The notes below the pieces were generated by a model. It did no database searches and was not told the DNA's origin. It saw only the letters and a program-made list of their open reading frames with translations. A stretch of 64,000 bases of DNA, taken from contig NZ_SNZJ01000001.1 of the NCBI RefSeq assembly GCF_004363555.1, positions 62,001 to 126,000 on the forward strand, in the 5' to 3' direction. Numbering within the stretch: position 1 is the first letter of the stretch; the number at the start of each line of letters is the position of its first letter. Positions 26,374-35,206 of the stretch are shown in pieces. Source of the stretch: Halomonas ventosae (lineage in GTDB: Bacteria; Pseudomonadota; Gammaproteobacteria; Pseudomonadales; Halomonadaceae). The position numbers and the translations under genes were made by a program.

Positions 26374-28326
26374 CTAATTGAATACCTCGGAAAGAAGCGG
26401 TAGTAGCACATCTCCACCATGTTCGCTCAAGTGGTCATCATCATAGTAGATAGGTCGACCCGACACATCTCCCCAGCAACTCCCATTCGCACATAAATAC
26501 GGTGTGGGGTCCAGAATCTCTACACCACATTTCTCGGCTGCCTCATCCTGTATTCTCCAGGCTAGATCATTTCTTGCATTGTACTCATCTCGTGTGATGC
26601 GCACTCGCTCCGTGACTTCATTAAGCAAGGCTGTAAAGGCCATGTGCTCCGGAACGTTGACTTTAAGCTCCGGAATCGGCCTCAGAATGAATACGTCCCT
26701 TGATTTTGAAAATTCACATGCCGTCTCAATAAATCCATGTGAAATTTCTTTAAAGAATAGCTCGCTTCTCCCGTTGTGCGGCTCCTCAAGATATATGCTT
26801 GGTTTGTCAACCTCATGAGCCCTGTAAGGCTCATTTGGTCCCAGAAGCACAGAAGAGAGTCGGTTTATAATGATCAAGGGAGCATCACTTCTCAATTCAT
26901 GGCTCTTGTTTACAGCATATTCGACAAACTCTCCGCATGTTCCTCCACCATCATGGCTCTTGACACCCGAAATTGTTGCGCAACTGTTCATGGTCCAGTC
27001 AAGAACATGCTTGTCCGAATCGTTCATGGCACGCTCCACCGCTCTGATCAAGGCTGCAGCGTGGCTGTCACCGATAACAATAGCCCCGAGTTCTTCCCCG
27101 CCATACGTACATTCAGGGACAGAGCCGGATTCGCCGACATGGCATTCGGATCTCCGCGGGTTGATGTTTTTAACTTCTGACAGCAGCTCAGTAATCGATG
27201 GGCTGAACCTGTAATCAGCGCCATTGCTTAGATGCCCATGGACGCCCAGGCCGGCAAGCATGAACGAAGCGACCCCAGAAAAAACAAATACAGACTTCCT
27301 TTTGATGGCTATCTTGACTCCTCCTTTCCTGAACGGAGTCTCAATATACTTCCATGTAAAGTAAGCAAGTACGATTGAAGCCAAGGAAAGAAACCCCATC
27401 AAGGTCCATGAGGGGGCTGCCGTGAGGCTTCGGATTCGGGCAAAGGCCAGTAATGGCTGATGCCAGAGATAGGCGCTAAAACTAATAAGGCCAATGCCGA
27501 CAAGCAAAGGGCGTGACAATAACCTTGCAATGGGGGTTGTGGCCTCGCCGTACAAGATGATCAAGGCGGTGCCCACGACGGGAACCAGGGTATACAAGGA
27601 AGGGAATGGTACGGTTTCATCATAGAAGACCACGGAATACAGGATTAAAGCGAAGCCCACACTAGAAAGAAGACTGCCTTTCCTCACCTCCCTCCCTTGC
27701 AAAGCGAAGGCACAAATCGCTCCCGCTCCCAACTCCCAGGCTCGAGAGGGCAGAAGGTAGAAGTTGGCATCAGGATGCTTTCGCCACCCATATTCAGACA
27801 GCAATAGACTGACAAGTGAAATTATCATAATGGTATAAAATGCCGGGTTTCGGCCAAACCGCCATAGCAGAAGGAGGATGATCGGAAAGAATATATAGAA
27901 CTGCTCCTCTACTGCAAGGCTCCACGTATGAAGCATAGGCTTTTCTTCCGCTGCCGGGGAAAAATAATTAGACTCTTTCCAGAAAAGGATGTTGGAAGAG
28001 AAGAGGCTTAATGCCACAAGGGATTGCGAAAAGTCCTTGAACTGCGACGGAAGCATCCATATCCAGGCAAGAAAGAAGGTGCATATGCTGACAAAGGCCA
28101 AGGCCGGTAAGATACGACGTGCTCGCCGTTCATAGAATCTTGCAATGGAGAAGGTTCCATCTGATATCTCGCTGATGAGTATGGAGGTGATCAAGTACCC
28201 ACTTATTACGAAGAATACATCCACCCCGACATACCCACCGGAAAACCAGGAGAACCCCGCATGATATAAAATGACGGGTAGAACAGCCACTGCCCGCAAT
28301 CCATCAATTTCCTTTCTGTTTTTCAT
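26374..28326 (-). CDS. OafA-type membrane acyltransferase with C-terminal SGNH domain
   Basis: A 650-residue protein. Residues ~1-340 form an acyltransferase-3 domain with about ten membrane helices, opening with KEIDGLRAVAVLPVILYHAG and including GVDVFFVISGYLIT and RRARRILPAL; residues ~400-650 form a periplasmic SGNH hydrolase-like domain with VIGDSHAAAL (Ser of block I) and DDDHLSEHG (Asp/His of block V). Such fusions O-acetylate LPS O-antigen or capsule using cytoplasmic acetyl-CoA passed through the membrane. The gene stands alone, convergent with ugd. Moderate GC. The acyl group and target sugar are inferred. Confidence 0.9.
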   Translation of the reverse strand: MKNRKEIDGLRAVAVLPVILYHAGFSWFSGGYVGVDVFFVISGYLITSILISEISDGTFSIARFYERRARRILPALAFVSICTFFLAWIWMLPSQFKDFSQSLVALSLFSSNILFWKESNYFSPAAEEKPMLHTWSLAVEEQFYIFFPIILLLLWRFGRNPAFYTIMIISLVSLLLSEYGWRKHPDANFYLLPSRAWELGAGAICAFALQGREVRKGSLLSSVGFALILYSVVFYDETVPFPSLYTLVPVVGTALIILYGEATTPIARLLSRPLLVGIGLISFSAYLWHQPLLAFARIRSLTAAPSWTLMGFLSLASIVLAYFTWKYIETPFRKGGVKIAIKRKSVFVFSGVASFMLAGLGVHGHLSNGADYRFSPSITELLSEVKNINPRRSECHVGESGSVPECTYGGEELGAIVIGDSHAAALIRAVERAMNDSDKHVLDWTMNSCATISGVKSHDGGGTCGEFVEYAVNKSHELRSDAPLIIINRLSSVLLGPNEPYRAHEVDKPSIYLEEPHNGRSELFFKEISHGFIETACEFSKSRDVFILRPIPELKVNVPEHMAFTALLNEVTERVRITRDEYNARNDLAWRIQDEAAEKCGVEILDPTPYLCANGSCWGDVSGRPIYYDDDHLSEHGGDVLLPLLSEVFN

Positions 28327-29129
28327 GTAACACCGTGGCGCTATAGAAAAATAATAAATGCCTATGTGCGATTTTCAGTATTAACCTATTTGTCAACAGA
28401 GAGACGCTCAATAGGCATAAACAAGATGAGCCTAGGCTTATTTTTTAATTTCCATGATGGCATCAAGTGCCAGGCACAGAATCCACAGTATTGACCACCT
28501 TGTTGCAAGGTAGCTTCCAGCACGATTCCTGTTGGGCGACACCTCGTAAAGTAAACTTTATTGTTATATAAAGCATCCAACTAGCAGCATGTAGCTCACT
28601 CATTGGCAACTAGCCGACTCACAGCAGGATGGCGGCGAAACTCATGATCGCGCTGGCTATGACGGTTGCTTAGCGCCATCCTTTGGCTGACGGGACAACA
28701 CAGCCTTTCGGGAGCCGTCACCAAGGGCCAGCCGTTGTAGTGCCGTGGGTAGGGCTGTCGGTGCGTTCGTCCCGAGCCCTCGAGACTCCCAGCCGATAAA
28801 CACGCATCCAGTTCATGGCTGGTTGCGTTGCCGCGGTGCTAAGTTGACTCACCTTCCTCGTCGCCAACACCCTCGCCTTCACCCCCTCCCAGTTGATAAG
28901 ACCCCAGCCTTTCTTTTCCACCTTCACGGAAGAAGCGGACTTTTGCACAGGAAAGACGCTTGTCGTCGTTGAGTATGAGCCTGGTATAGACCCTCATCAT
29001 CTTTATGCATGAGTCGCAGATGACATTGCTGTCATGCTTGATTTACTGATGCCCCTCCATCGCTTCCTGCATTTCCCGTACCCCCCTTATCAGTCTTGAT
29101 GGTGCAAGAAAAACCCAATATGGCTGATC
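28327..29129. other. Long intergenic region before the capsule cluster
   Basis: About 800 bases with no convincing gene on either strand. Short minus-strand frames (28386-28580, 28718-28948) have no recognised family, and their content does not look like conserved protein. It likely holds the start region of the divergent acyltransferase gene and, towards its right end, the start of the long wza leader. Confidence 0.45.
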
Positions 29130-29154
29130 GGTAACTTTGTAAGCTTACGTTACC
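29130..29154. promoter_or_regulatory. Nested palindrome in the wza leader, possible operator
   Basis: A perfect 10-bp palindrome GTAAGCTTAC (29139-29148) is flanked on the left by GGTAAC (29130-29135, then TTT) and on the right directly by its complement GTTACC (29149-29154). This symmetric arrangement, ~170 bases before wza, could bind a dimeric regulator. A weak promoter-like TTGATG (29096) with TATGGC 17 bases later lies just upstream. Function is inferred. Confidence 0.4.
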
Positions 29155-29282
29155 TATCCGGCAGTATCGTTTCGCTGCCCCGAGCCTGCGTGGCTGAGGC
29201 GGGCGCTGGACGATCTACCGGCACGTTGTGGCGCGTCATGTGGCTGCAAGGGGCATCGGGCGGTGCTAGTCGACACCCTCAT

Positions 29283-29294
29283 GGCGGTAGCGTG
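29283..29294 (+). promoter_or_regulatory. ops element (RfaH recruitment site)
   Basis: GGCGGTAGCGTG matches the 12-base ops element 12 out of 12. In enterobacteria this non-template-strand signal recruits RfaH to paused RNA polymerase and allows transcription through long capsule, LPS and haemolysin operons. It lies 27 bases before the wza start on the coding strand, exactly where ops is expected in a 5' leader. No rfaH gene is in the window. Confidence 0.85.
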
Positions 29295-29321
29295 TCCGAA
29301 CATACGAGCGGGGATCTGACC

Positions 29322-30485
29322 ATGATGCATGCAGTGCAAACGGATAGTGCGACTACCCAGGCAGAGAGTCCGCAAGCCTGGGCCTGGAAGGGCAAGGCCC
29401 GAATGTTAGTACTCCTGCTGGCCCTGGGGTTGCTTGGGGGCTGTGCCATGTCGCCAGGCGGGCATATCGACGAGGAAAAGATTGGCGAGTCCCTGGACCA
29501 GCGTGTCGATCTGGAGCCAATCACGCCGCAGCTGGTGGCCGCCATGTCGCCCCAGCAGGAGGCTGCGGCCCGCGGCATGCCCCAACAGCTGAGCGAGGAG
29601 CTGCGTGATTACCAGTACCGTGTGGGGCCGGGAGATGTGCTGAGCATCATTGTCTACGACCATCCAGAGCTGACGATCCCTGCTGGAGCCGAGCGGGAAG
29701 CCGAGGACACCGGTAACCGGGTTCAGCCGGATGGCACCATGTTTTATCCCTATGTGGGGCGCCTGCGGGTAGAGGGCAGGACCCTGGAGGATGTGCGCCG
29801 AATACTGACGAGTCGCCTGTCGAGTGTCATCACCGACCCGCAGATTGAGGTGAATGTCGCAGCCTACCGTTCCCAGAAGGTCTATGTAACCGGCGCCGTG
29901 GAAACGCCCGGGACCCTGCCGATCACCAGCGAGCCAATGACCATACTGGATGCCATCAGCCAGTCGGGGGGCGCGACACCGGAGGCAAATTGGCACGGTA
30001 CGACGCTGGTCAGGGACGGCCAGAAACATCGCATCTCCCTGTATGACCTCTTGAGGCGCGGCAACCAGCGTGATAACCGGCTTCTGCGTGATGGCGACTT
30101 GTTGCATGTCCCCACGGCCGAGAACCAGAACGTGGTGGTGCTAGGCCAGGTCAATCGTCCTGGTGCCATTCCCTTGGGGAACGAGCGGATTAACCTGACC
30201 GATGCCCTGGCCAGGGCGGGGGGCGTCAACGAGAGCCGTGCCGAGCCTTCCGGGATCTTCGTGGTGCGCGGGCATGCGCCCGAGAGCGAGAAACTGGCCA
30301 CCGTCTATCAGCTTGACATAAGCGATGCAACCCGACTGATGCTCGGGACGCGTTTCCCGCTGCAAGCCCAGGACGTCGTCTATGTCACGTCAGCGCCGCT
30401 GGCCCGCTGGAACAACGTGATCAGCCTCCTGCTGCCGTCCCTTACCCTTCCCGGTGATATCGGGTCGTCCGCGGGGAGCCTGTGA
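29322..30485 (+). CDS. wza: Outer-membrane polysaccharide export lipoprotein (Wza family)
   Basis: A 387-residue protein. After a basic stretch (WKGKAR) comes a hydrophobic signal and a lipobox LLGGC with the lipidated Cys at about residue 41. The polysaccharide export domain follows (YRVGPGDVLSIIVYDHPEL, PDGTMFYPYVGRLRVEGRT), then SLBB-type repeats (VYVTGAVETPGTLPI, VVVLGQVNRPGAIPL). Wza forms the octameric outer-membrane channel for capsule. ATG at 29322 is preferred, with GGGGA 8 bases upstream; a start further upstream lacks support. It is the first gene after the ops element and three bases before the dehydratase gene. Its usual partner wzc is 18 kb away. Confidence 0.9.
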   Translation: MMHAVQTDSATTQAESPQAWAWKGKARMLVLLLALGLLGGCAMSPGGHIDEEKIGESLDQRVDLEPITPQLVAAMSPQQEAAARGMPQQLSEELRDYQYRVGPGDVLSIIVYDHPELTIPAGAEREAEDTGNRVQPDGTMFYPYVGRLRVEGRTLEDVRRILTSRLSSVITDPQIEVNVAAYRSQKVYVTGAVETPGTLPITSEPMTILDAISQSGGATPEANWHGTTLVRDGQKHRISLYDLLRRGNQRDNRLLRDGDLLHVPTAENQNVVVLGQVNRPGAIPLGNERINLTDALARAGGVNESRAEPSGIFVVRGHAPESEKLATVYQLDISDATRLMLGTRFPLQAQDVVYVTSAPLARWNNVISLLLPSLTLPGDIGSSAGSL

Positions 30486-30487
30486 TC

Positions 30488-32485
30488 ATGTCGGTGTCAG
30501 GATGGCTCGAGGCACTGGTGCGGCTGCCACGGCGAACCAAGCGCTGGCTGCTCAGAGTAGCGGACATGCTGGTGGTGGCCGTGGCCATGCTCATGGCTCT
30601 CCTTCTGGTAGGCGATGCACAGACCTTGCTGCAAGGACGAACCAGTGCCGTGATGGTCGCAATGGTGTTGGCCACGCCGCTGTGTTTCGAGATGCTGGGC
30701 ATCTATCGCGTCGTGCTGCGCTACATGAATCGGCGAGTGATCAAGGCCATGACGGCTGGGGTCGTATTCGTCGCCGGGGGGCTGCTGTTTCTCGACCTGA
30801 TCACGGGGCGTCCTTTCGCCATGCGGGTCGTGCCGGTGTTCGCCATCCTGGCGCTGCTGGGTATCGGCGGGTTGCGGCTGGTGCTTCATGAGCTCTACCA
30901 ACTGAGCTGCAGGACCCAGCGCAAGCCAGTGATCATCTACGGTGCTGGGGCGGCGGGCTGCGAGCTGGCACGTGCCCTGCAGCAGGGTGGACACTACTGG
31001 CCGCGTGCCTTCGTTGACGACTGGCGAGGGCTTCAGGGGTCCCTGGTAGAAGGACTGCGGGTTCATCGGCCCGATGAGTTGGCAGAGTTGGTCGATCGGC
31101 TGGACGTAGAGCTGGTGCTGCTCGCGACACCCAGTGCCCCGCGCTGCCGACGCAGGGAGATACTCGAGAACCTCGCCGAGCTCTCCATTCCGGTGCAGAC
31201 CATACCAGGCACGGAAGACCTGGTGTCGGGTCGCGCCTTGGTCAATGACACCCGTAACGTGGCTGTCGAGGAGCTTCTCGGACGGGAGCCCGTCCCGCCT
31301 TTTCCTGATCTCATGGCCCAGGACATCCAGGGGAAGGTCGTCATGGTGACAGGGGCTGGTGGGTCAATCGGCTCGGAGCTTTGTCGCCAGATTCTACTGC
31401 AGCAGCCCCGGCGCCTGGTGCTCGTCGACAGCTGTGAGTTCGCGCTTTACTCCATCGAGCAAGAGTTGCTGATGGCAACGACTGGCGGCCCCGGATCCGT
31501 CTGTCGGTCTGCATTGGTGTCCATCCAACAGCAAGCATGTCTCGAGTCGCTGATGCGAAAAGAGGCAGTACAGACGCTCTACCATGCTGCCGCCTATAAG
31601 CATGTCCCATTGGTGGAGAGCAACCTTATCGAGGGCATCCGCAACAACGTATTCGGGACCCTGGGCCTGGTAAAAGCCGCCGTGGCAGCCGGGGTGGAAA
31701 GTTTCGTGATGGTCTCCACCGATAAGGCGGTGCGGCCCAGCAATGTCATGGGGGCAACCAAGAGGCTGACCGAGTTGATCTGTCAGGCCTACGCCAGTCG
31801 CTATCCAAGGGAGGTGGCGACGCGGTTTTGCATGGTGCGCTTCGGTAATGTCCTCGGGTCCAGTGGTTCGGTGGTGCCTCGCTTCCGTGAACAGATCGCG
31901 CAGGGTGGCCCGGTGGAGGTGACCCATGCCGAGATCACGCGTTACTTCATGACTATTCCCGAAGCGGCACAGCTGGTGATCCAGGCCGGAGCCATGGGGG
32001 AGGCCGGCGAGGTCTTCGTGCTGGACATGGGGGAGCCCGTGCGGATCGCGGATTTGGCCTTGAGCATGATCCGGCTTTCCGGCCTCGAGGTGAAGAGTGC
32101 GGAGAGTCCCGGTGGCGATATCGAGATCCGATACACGGGCCTGAGACCCGGCGAGAAGCTCTACGAGGAGTTGATCATCGGGGATAACGCCAGTCATACA
32201 CGCCATCCTCGCATCCTCACCACTCGGGAGGGCTACTGGCCCTGGGACAAGCTTGAGCCCTTTCTGGGCAGGCTGGAAGCAGCAGTCGCTGCTAACGATG
32301 AGCAGAACATCATCACCCTCCTGAAACAGGCTCCCCTGGATTATCGGCCAAACACCTCAACCCCTGTTCTCCTGCCCTGTAGCCAAGAGCTTTTACAGGT
32401 GGGTGAGGGATCAACGGCCAGTGCGGCAGTCAGTGGTGACAGGGTCTGGTGTGGCATCGGCCATGTCGCCAGATCCCGTATTTGA
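30488..32485 (+). CDS. Membrane-bound UDP-GlcNAc 4,6-dehydratase (WbpM/PglF/CapD family)
   Basis: A 665-residue protein: four N-terminal membrane segments (residues ~20-145), a CoA-binding-like Rossmann domain (VIIYGAGAAGCEL), then the catalytic SDR domain with VTGAGGSIGSEL. The catalytic set is Asp412-Lys413 in VSTDKA and Met421-x3-Lys425 in NVMGATK, the Met replacing Tyr as in WbpM-type long dehydratases. It makes UDP-4-keto-6-deoxy-GlcNAc. With PglE, PglD and PglC at 53-56 kb it completes the bacillosamine pathway. GTG at 30482 is possible, but GGGGAG at 30473 suits ATG 30488. The C-terminal ~70 residues look unusual, and the A+T-rich block begins right after. Confidence 0.92.
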   Translation: MSVSGWLEALVRLPRRTKRWLLRVADMLVVAVAMLMALLLVGDAQTLLQGRTSAVMVAMVLATPLCFEMLGIYRVVLRYMNRRVIKAMTAGVVFVAGGLLFLDLITGRPFAMRVVPVFAILALLGIGGLRLVLHELYQLSCRTQRKPVIIYGAGAAGCELARALQQGGHYWPRAFVDDWRGLQGSLVEGLRVHRPDELAELVDRLDVELVLLATPSAPRCRRREILENLAELSIPVQTIPGTEDLVSGRALVNDTRNVAVEELLGREPVPPFPDLMAQDIQGKVVMVTGAGGSIGSELCRQILLQQPRRLVLVDSCEFALYSIEQELLMATTGGPGSVCRSALVSIQQQACLESLMRKEAVQTLYHAAAYKHVPLVESNLIEGIRNNVFGTLGLVKAAVAAGVESFVMVSTDKAVRPSNVMGATKRLTELICQAYASRYPREVATRFCMVRFGNVLGSSGSVVPRFREQIAQGGPVEVTHAEITRYFMTIPEAAQLVIQAGAMGEAGEVFVLDMGEPVRIADLALSMIRLSGLEVKSAESPGGDIEIRYTGLRPGEKLYEELIIGDNASHTRHPRILTTREGYWPWDKLEPFLGRLEAAVAANDEQNIITLLKQAPLDYRPNTSTPVLLPCSQELLQVGEGSTASAAVSGDRVWCGIGHVARSRI

Positions 32486-32582
32486 TAACCGGTCCATGAT
32501 CAACGAACAACAGACCTTCGCGAAAGCCAGCAAGCATCCAGCGGCAGGGCATAAATTGATAGAAGAACATGTGGAGAGGGAA

Positions 32583-33449
32583 ATGAAACAGTCATTAGCA
32601 TCACACACTGTCGACGGAACTGATGATATGGGAAGTACCATCAGCTCATACATCAATTCTATCGAATCAAACGGATATGCATACATACCGCAGGCATTCA
32701 GCCGAGCAGAAATCGCAGAGGCGAAAGGTCTGGTACAGTCCTGGTTCGACAAGACGGTGTCAGAACAATCGGAGAGAATGCCCCGCCTGAACCGGGACCA
32801 AGCAATGGTCTACAATCTTCAGAACAAGGAGATTGCATTTATCAAAATGATGATGGGAAATGACACCATCGAGGCTATCTTGAAGCATTTCCTCAATGAC
32901 CAGTGGTTCACGTCGCTTCCTCCTGACTCACCCAACTATATACTACGGTCGTTTCTCGCACGTAGTAGCAATCATCAAATGCCAATGCATATTGATTCCT
33001 TCGTGCCCTACACAGGTTCGCATCCCTTTATCATGCAATGCTCCATCTTGCTGGAAGACCAGACAGAGAAAAATGGCTGTACGGTAATTGTGCCAGGCTC
33101 ACATCGTTCCGACAGGTATGCATCACAAGAGTCCTTCAACGATGCAGTTTCTATTGAAGCACAGGCCGGAGACTTGCTTTTCTGGGACAGTCGGATATGG
33201 CATGGCGCAAGAGAGAACCGCACCAGCGGCACTCGCTGGGCGATGATCGCGACATTTTGCCGATGGTGGATAAAGCAAGCCTTCGATATACCAGGAAACC
33301 TTCCTCAAGAAATATACGATCAGCTCACTGACAGCCAAAAAGCGGTCATGGGTTACTGTTCGGTACCGTATGACAATGAACAATACGGAATCGATATGAA
33401 GAGAAGTTACGACTTGCTCCCCAAGCGAGTTGGCGACTACAAGATTTGA
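32583..33449 (+). CDS. Phytanoyl-CoA dioxygenase (PhyH) family protein, first copy
   Basis: A 288-residue Fe(II)/2-oxoglutarate oxygenase. The iron triad is readable as His136 and Asp138 in MHIDSF and His207 in IWHGAR, with Arg213 or Arg218 for 2-oxoglutarate. VIVPGSHR and AGDLLFWDSR are typical PhyH jelly-roll segments. It hydroxylates an unactivated carbon; in glycan loci such enzymes could act on a sugar, acyl chain or amino acid, but none is predictable here. GGAGAGGG before ATG 32583 fixes the start, although the frame is open further upstream. It begins the A+T-rich block and is followed by a second, divergent PhyH protein. Confidence 0.85.
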   Translation: MKQSLASHTVDGTDDMGSTISSYINSIESNGYAYIPQAFSRAEIAEAKGLVQSWFDKTVSEQSERMPRLNRDQAMVYNLQNKEIAFIKMMMGNDTIEAILKHFLNDQWFTSLPPDSPNYILRSFLARSSNHQMPMHIDSFVPYTGSHPFIMQCSILLEDQTEKNGCTVIVPGSHRSDRYASQESFNDAVSIEAQAGDLLFWDSRIWHGARENRTSGTRWAMIATFCRWWIKQAFDIPGNLPQEIYDQLTDSQKAVMGYCSVPYDNEQYGIDMKRSYDLLPKRVGDYKI

Positions 33450-33480
33450 AAGATCACTTCGTTTAAAAGGTGGTTAATCT

Positions 33481-34314
33481 ATGAAATCGCTCGATATTGG
33501 AGATGTACGCGAACTGATCGCGAAGGCTGATGATAAAGAACTCTCGATTGATATATATCGGGAAGTAGGTTTTTTTATCGTACGTAGGGTGATTCCTCAG
33601 AGCTTGATAAAAGAATGGCAGGCGGAATGGAAAAGTTTTTACGAAGAAAAGCTTGCAAACAGCCGAACCATAGATCCCTTCAATCCCGTCCATGTGCATG
33701 AGGCACTTCCACCTGTCTTGGCGGATATTCACAAATGTGAAGAGTTGCTGGATGTGATGGAGGTACTTTACCCGGATCTTGCACTTTTCATGCAGCGTTT
33801 CGTTATCAAGGATCGCTCAAGCAGAACCCCGGTATTTGTTCATAATGACTTCTGTTACGACTATGGTTGGCCTGAAAAGACGACTGTTTTTATCCCGCTG
33901 AGCGTATCGAACAGGGATAATGGAGGCATTTCCTTTTACCCTGGAACTCATCATTTCGGCTACTTGGGTGATGCAGGAGAGGTTAATACGGAAATTCTGG
34001 ACCCGGATTGGCCTCTTATCTGCCCATCATTGCAGCCAGGTGATATAGCCTTATGTCATACCTGCACATGGCACTGCTCACCGCCACATGCAGGAGGCCC
34101 GGACAGGGTCCTGGTCCAGGCTACTATGCAACCATCAAGTGACCCGAGTAGTACGGAACTGCTTCGAGGGGAGTGGAAAGCGAAGTACCGACTGAATACA
34201 CTGCCGCGGGAAAAATTCTTCAAACGCTCGCGTTCGACCCGACTACGTGAACTTCAGGCTCAAGTGAATCGTTTCGAAGAGACTGCCTGCACAGATAACA
34301 AGATACACGTATGA
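33481..34314 (+). CDS. Phytanoyl-CoA dioxygenase (PhyH) family protein, second copy
   Basis: A 277-residue PhyH protein, only distantly like the first. Iron ligands: His121 and Asp123 in VHNDFC and His198 or His203 in WHCSPPHAGG, with Arg209 as 2-oxoglutarate partner; FYPGTHHFG and QPGDIALCHT are the conserved fold segments. An AAGGTGG lies just before ATG 33481. It overlaps the FemAB-like gene by four bases, so oxidation and the next step are probably linked. Two such oxygenases in a polysaccharide cluster are unusual and suggest sequential oxidation of a glycan component, or one each on sugar and substituent. Confidence 0.82.
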   Translation: MKSLDIGDVRELIAKADDKELSIDIYREVGFFIVRRVIPQSLIKEWQAEWKSFYEEKLANSRTIDPFNPVHVHEALPPVLADIHKCEELLDVMEVLYPDLALFMQRFVIKDRSSRTPVFVHNDFCYDYGWPEKTTVFIPLSVSNRDNGGISFYPGTHHFGYLGDAGEVNTEILDPDWPLICPSLQPGDIALCHTCTWHCSPPHAGGPDRVLVQATMQPSSDPSSTELLRGEWKAKYRLNTLPREKFFKRSRSTRLRELQAQVNRFEETACTDNKIHV

Positions 34315-35198
34315 ACTCGGGCTACATGCATCCGCTATATGCGGAGTCGTTCAGGGAATTTGGCAACCCCTATGAGCTCGAGCATAGTGGGGGATGGGCG
34401 TTAGAACGCGCCATACCGAATACGGATCGCCATGATGCCATAGGACTATATCCTCTTTTCTGTTGTAAAGCCTGGTCCGCACTAGGGCGAGATTTGGAAG
34501 CAAAGAGAGGGCAATGGGTTTCATTTTCCATGGTCACTGATCCATTTGGAGGCTATAACAGGTCAATACTGGAAGAGACTTTCGATTTTGTAATGCCTTA
34601 CAAGAACCACTATGTCGTAGATACTAGCCAGGCGTTGGAGAAGTTTGTATCAAAATCACATCGTGCTAATGCGAAGCGTGCCCTGCGAAAGATGGACGTT
34701 GAAGTATGCACTGACCCAACATCCTATATTGAAGAATGGATAAAACTTTACAGCGTGCTTGCCAAGAAGCATGACATCAAGGGGTTAAGTGCCTTTTCGC
34801 GAGACGCCTTTGAAAAGCAACTGAAAGTACCAGGCATAGTCATGTTCAGGGCAGTCAGTGGTGGCGAAACGGTGGGACTGGATCTTTGGTATGTCCAGGG
34901 TGATGTCGCTCAAGGCCATCTAGTGGCCTTTAATGGAGAAGGGTACACACTGGGTGCCTCCTATGCGACAAAATGGACAATGCTAGAATATTTTTCGGGA
35001 AAAGTTGCATGGGTAAACTTAGGAGGTCTGCCTGGCGGGGGTGACGAGTCATCTTCTGGCTTGGCTCATTTCAAGAAAGGATGGGCGAACACGACGAAAA
35101 CAGTATATTTCTGCGGGAAAATTCTTGACAGACGAGCATACAACAGCCTATCGAGCGGTACTTCGAACACTACATTCTTCCCGGCTTATCGGGCGTGA
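34311..35198 (+). CDS. FemAB/GNAT-like acyl- or aminoacyltransferase
   Basis: A 295-residue protein resembling the FemAB-like double-GNAT group: KSHRANAKRALRKMDVEV in the middle is the basic helix following the first GNAT half, and GLDLWYVQGDVAQGHLVAFNGEGYTLG is the second-half acceptor core; VNLGGLPGGGD...LAHFKKGW is the typical C-terminal end of the family. FemAB proteins transfer amino acids from aminoacyl-tRNA; relatives in exopolysaccharide loci are less well understood. ATGA overlap with the second PhyH gene and 8 bases to the formyltransferase place it in an operon. Acyl group unknown. Confidence 0.7.
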   Translation: MNSGYMHPLYAESFREFGNPYELEHSGGWALERAIPNTDRHDAIGLYPLFCCKAWSALGRDLEAKRGQWVSFSMVTDPFGGYNRSILEETFDFVMPYKNHYVVDTSQALEKFVSKSHRANAKRALRKMDVEVCTDPTSYIEEWIKLYSVLAKKHDIKGLSAFSRDAFEKQLKVPGIVMFRAVSGGETVGLDLWYVQGDVAQGHLVAFNGEGYTLGASYATKWTMLEYFSGKVAWVNLGGLPGGGDESSSGLAHFKKGWANTTKTVYFCGKILDRRAYNSLSSGTSNTTFFPAYRA

Positions 35199-35206
35199 GG
35201 TGGTTC

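Noticed and set aside
28386..28580. Minus-strand 64-codon frame downstream of the acyltransferase start
   Set aside because: No similarity, no ribosome site, and codon pattern looks random.
28718..28948. Minus-strand 76-codon frame before the capsule cluster
   Set aside because: No recognised domain or good ribosome site; might be transposase debris but cannot be supported.
29259..29270. GGCGGTGCTAGT as a second ops element
   Set aside because: Only the first six bases and a few others match; the exact copy 24 bases later is the real candidate.
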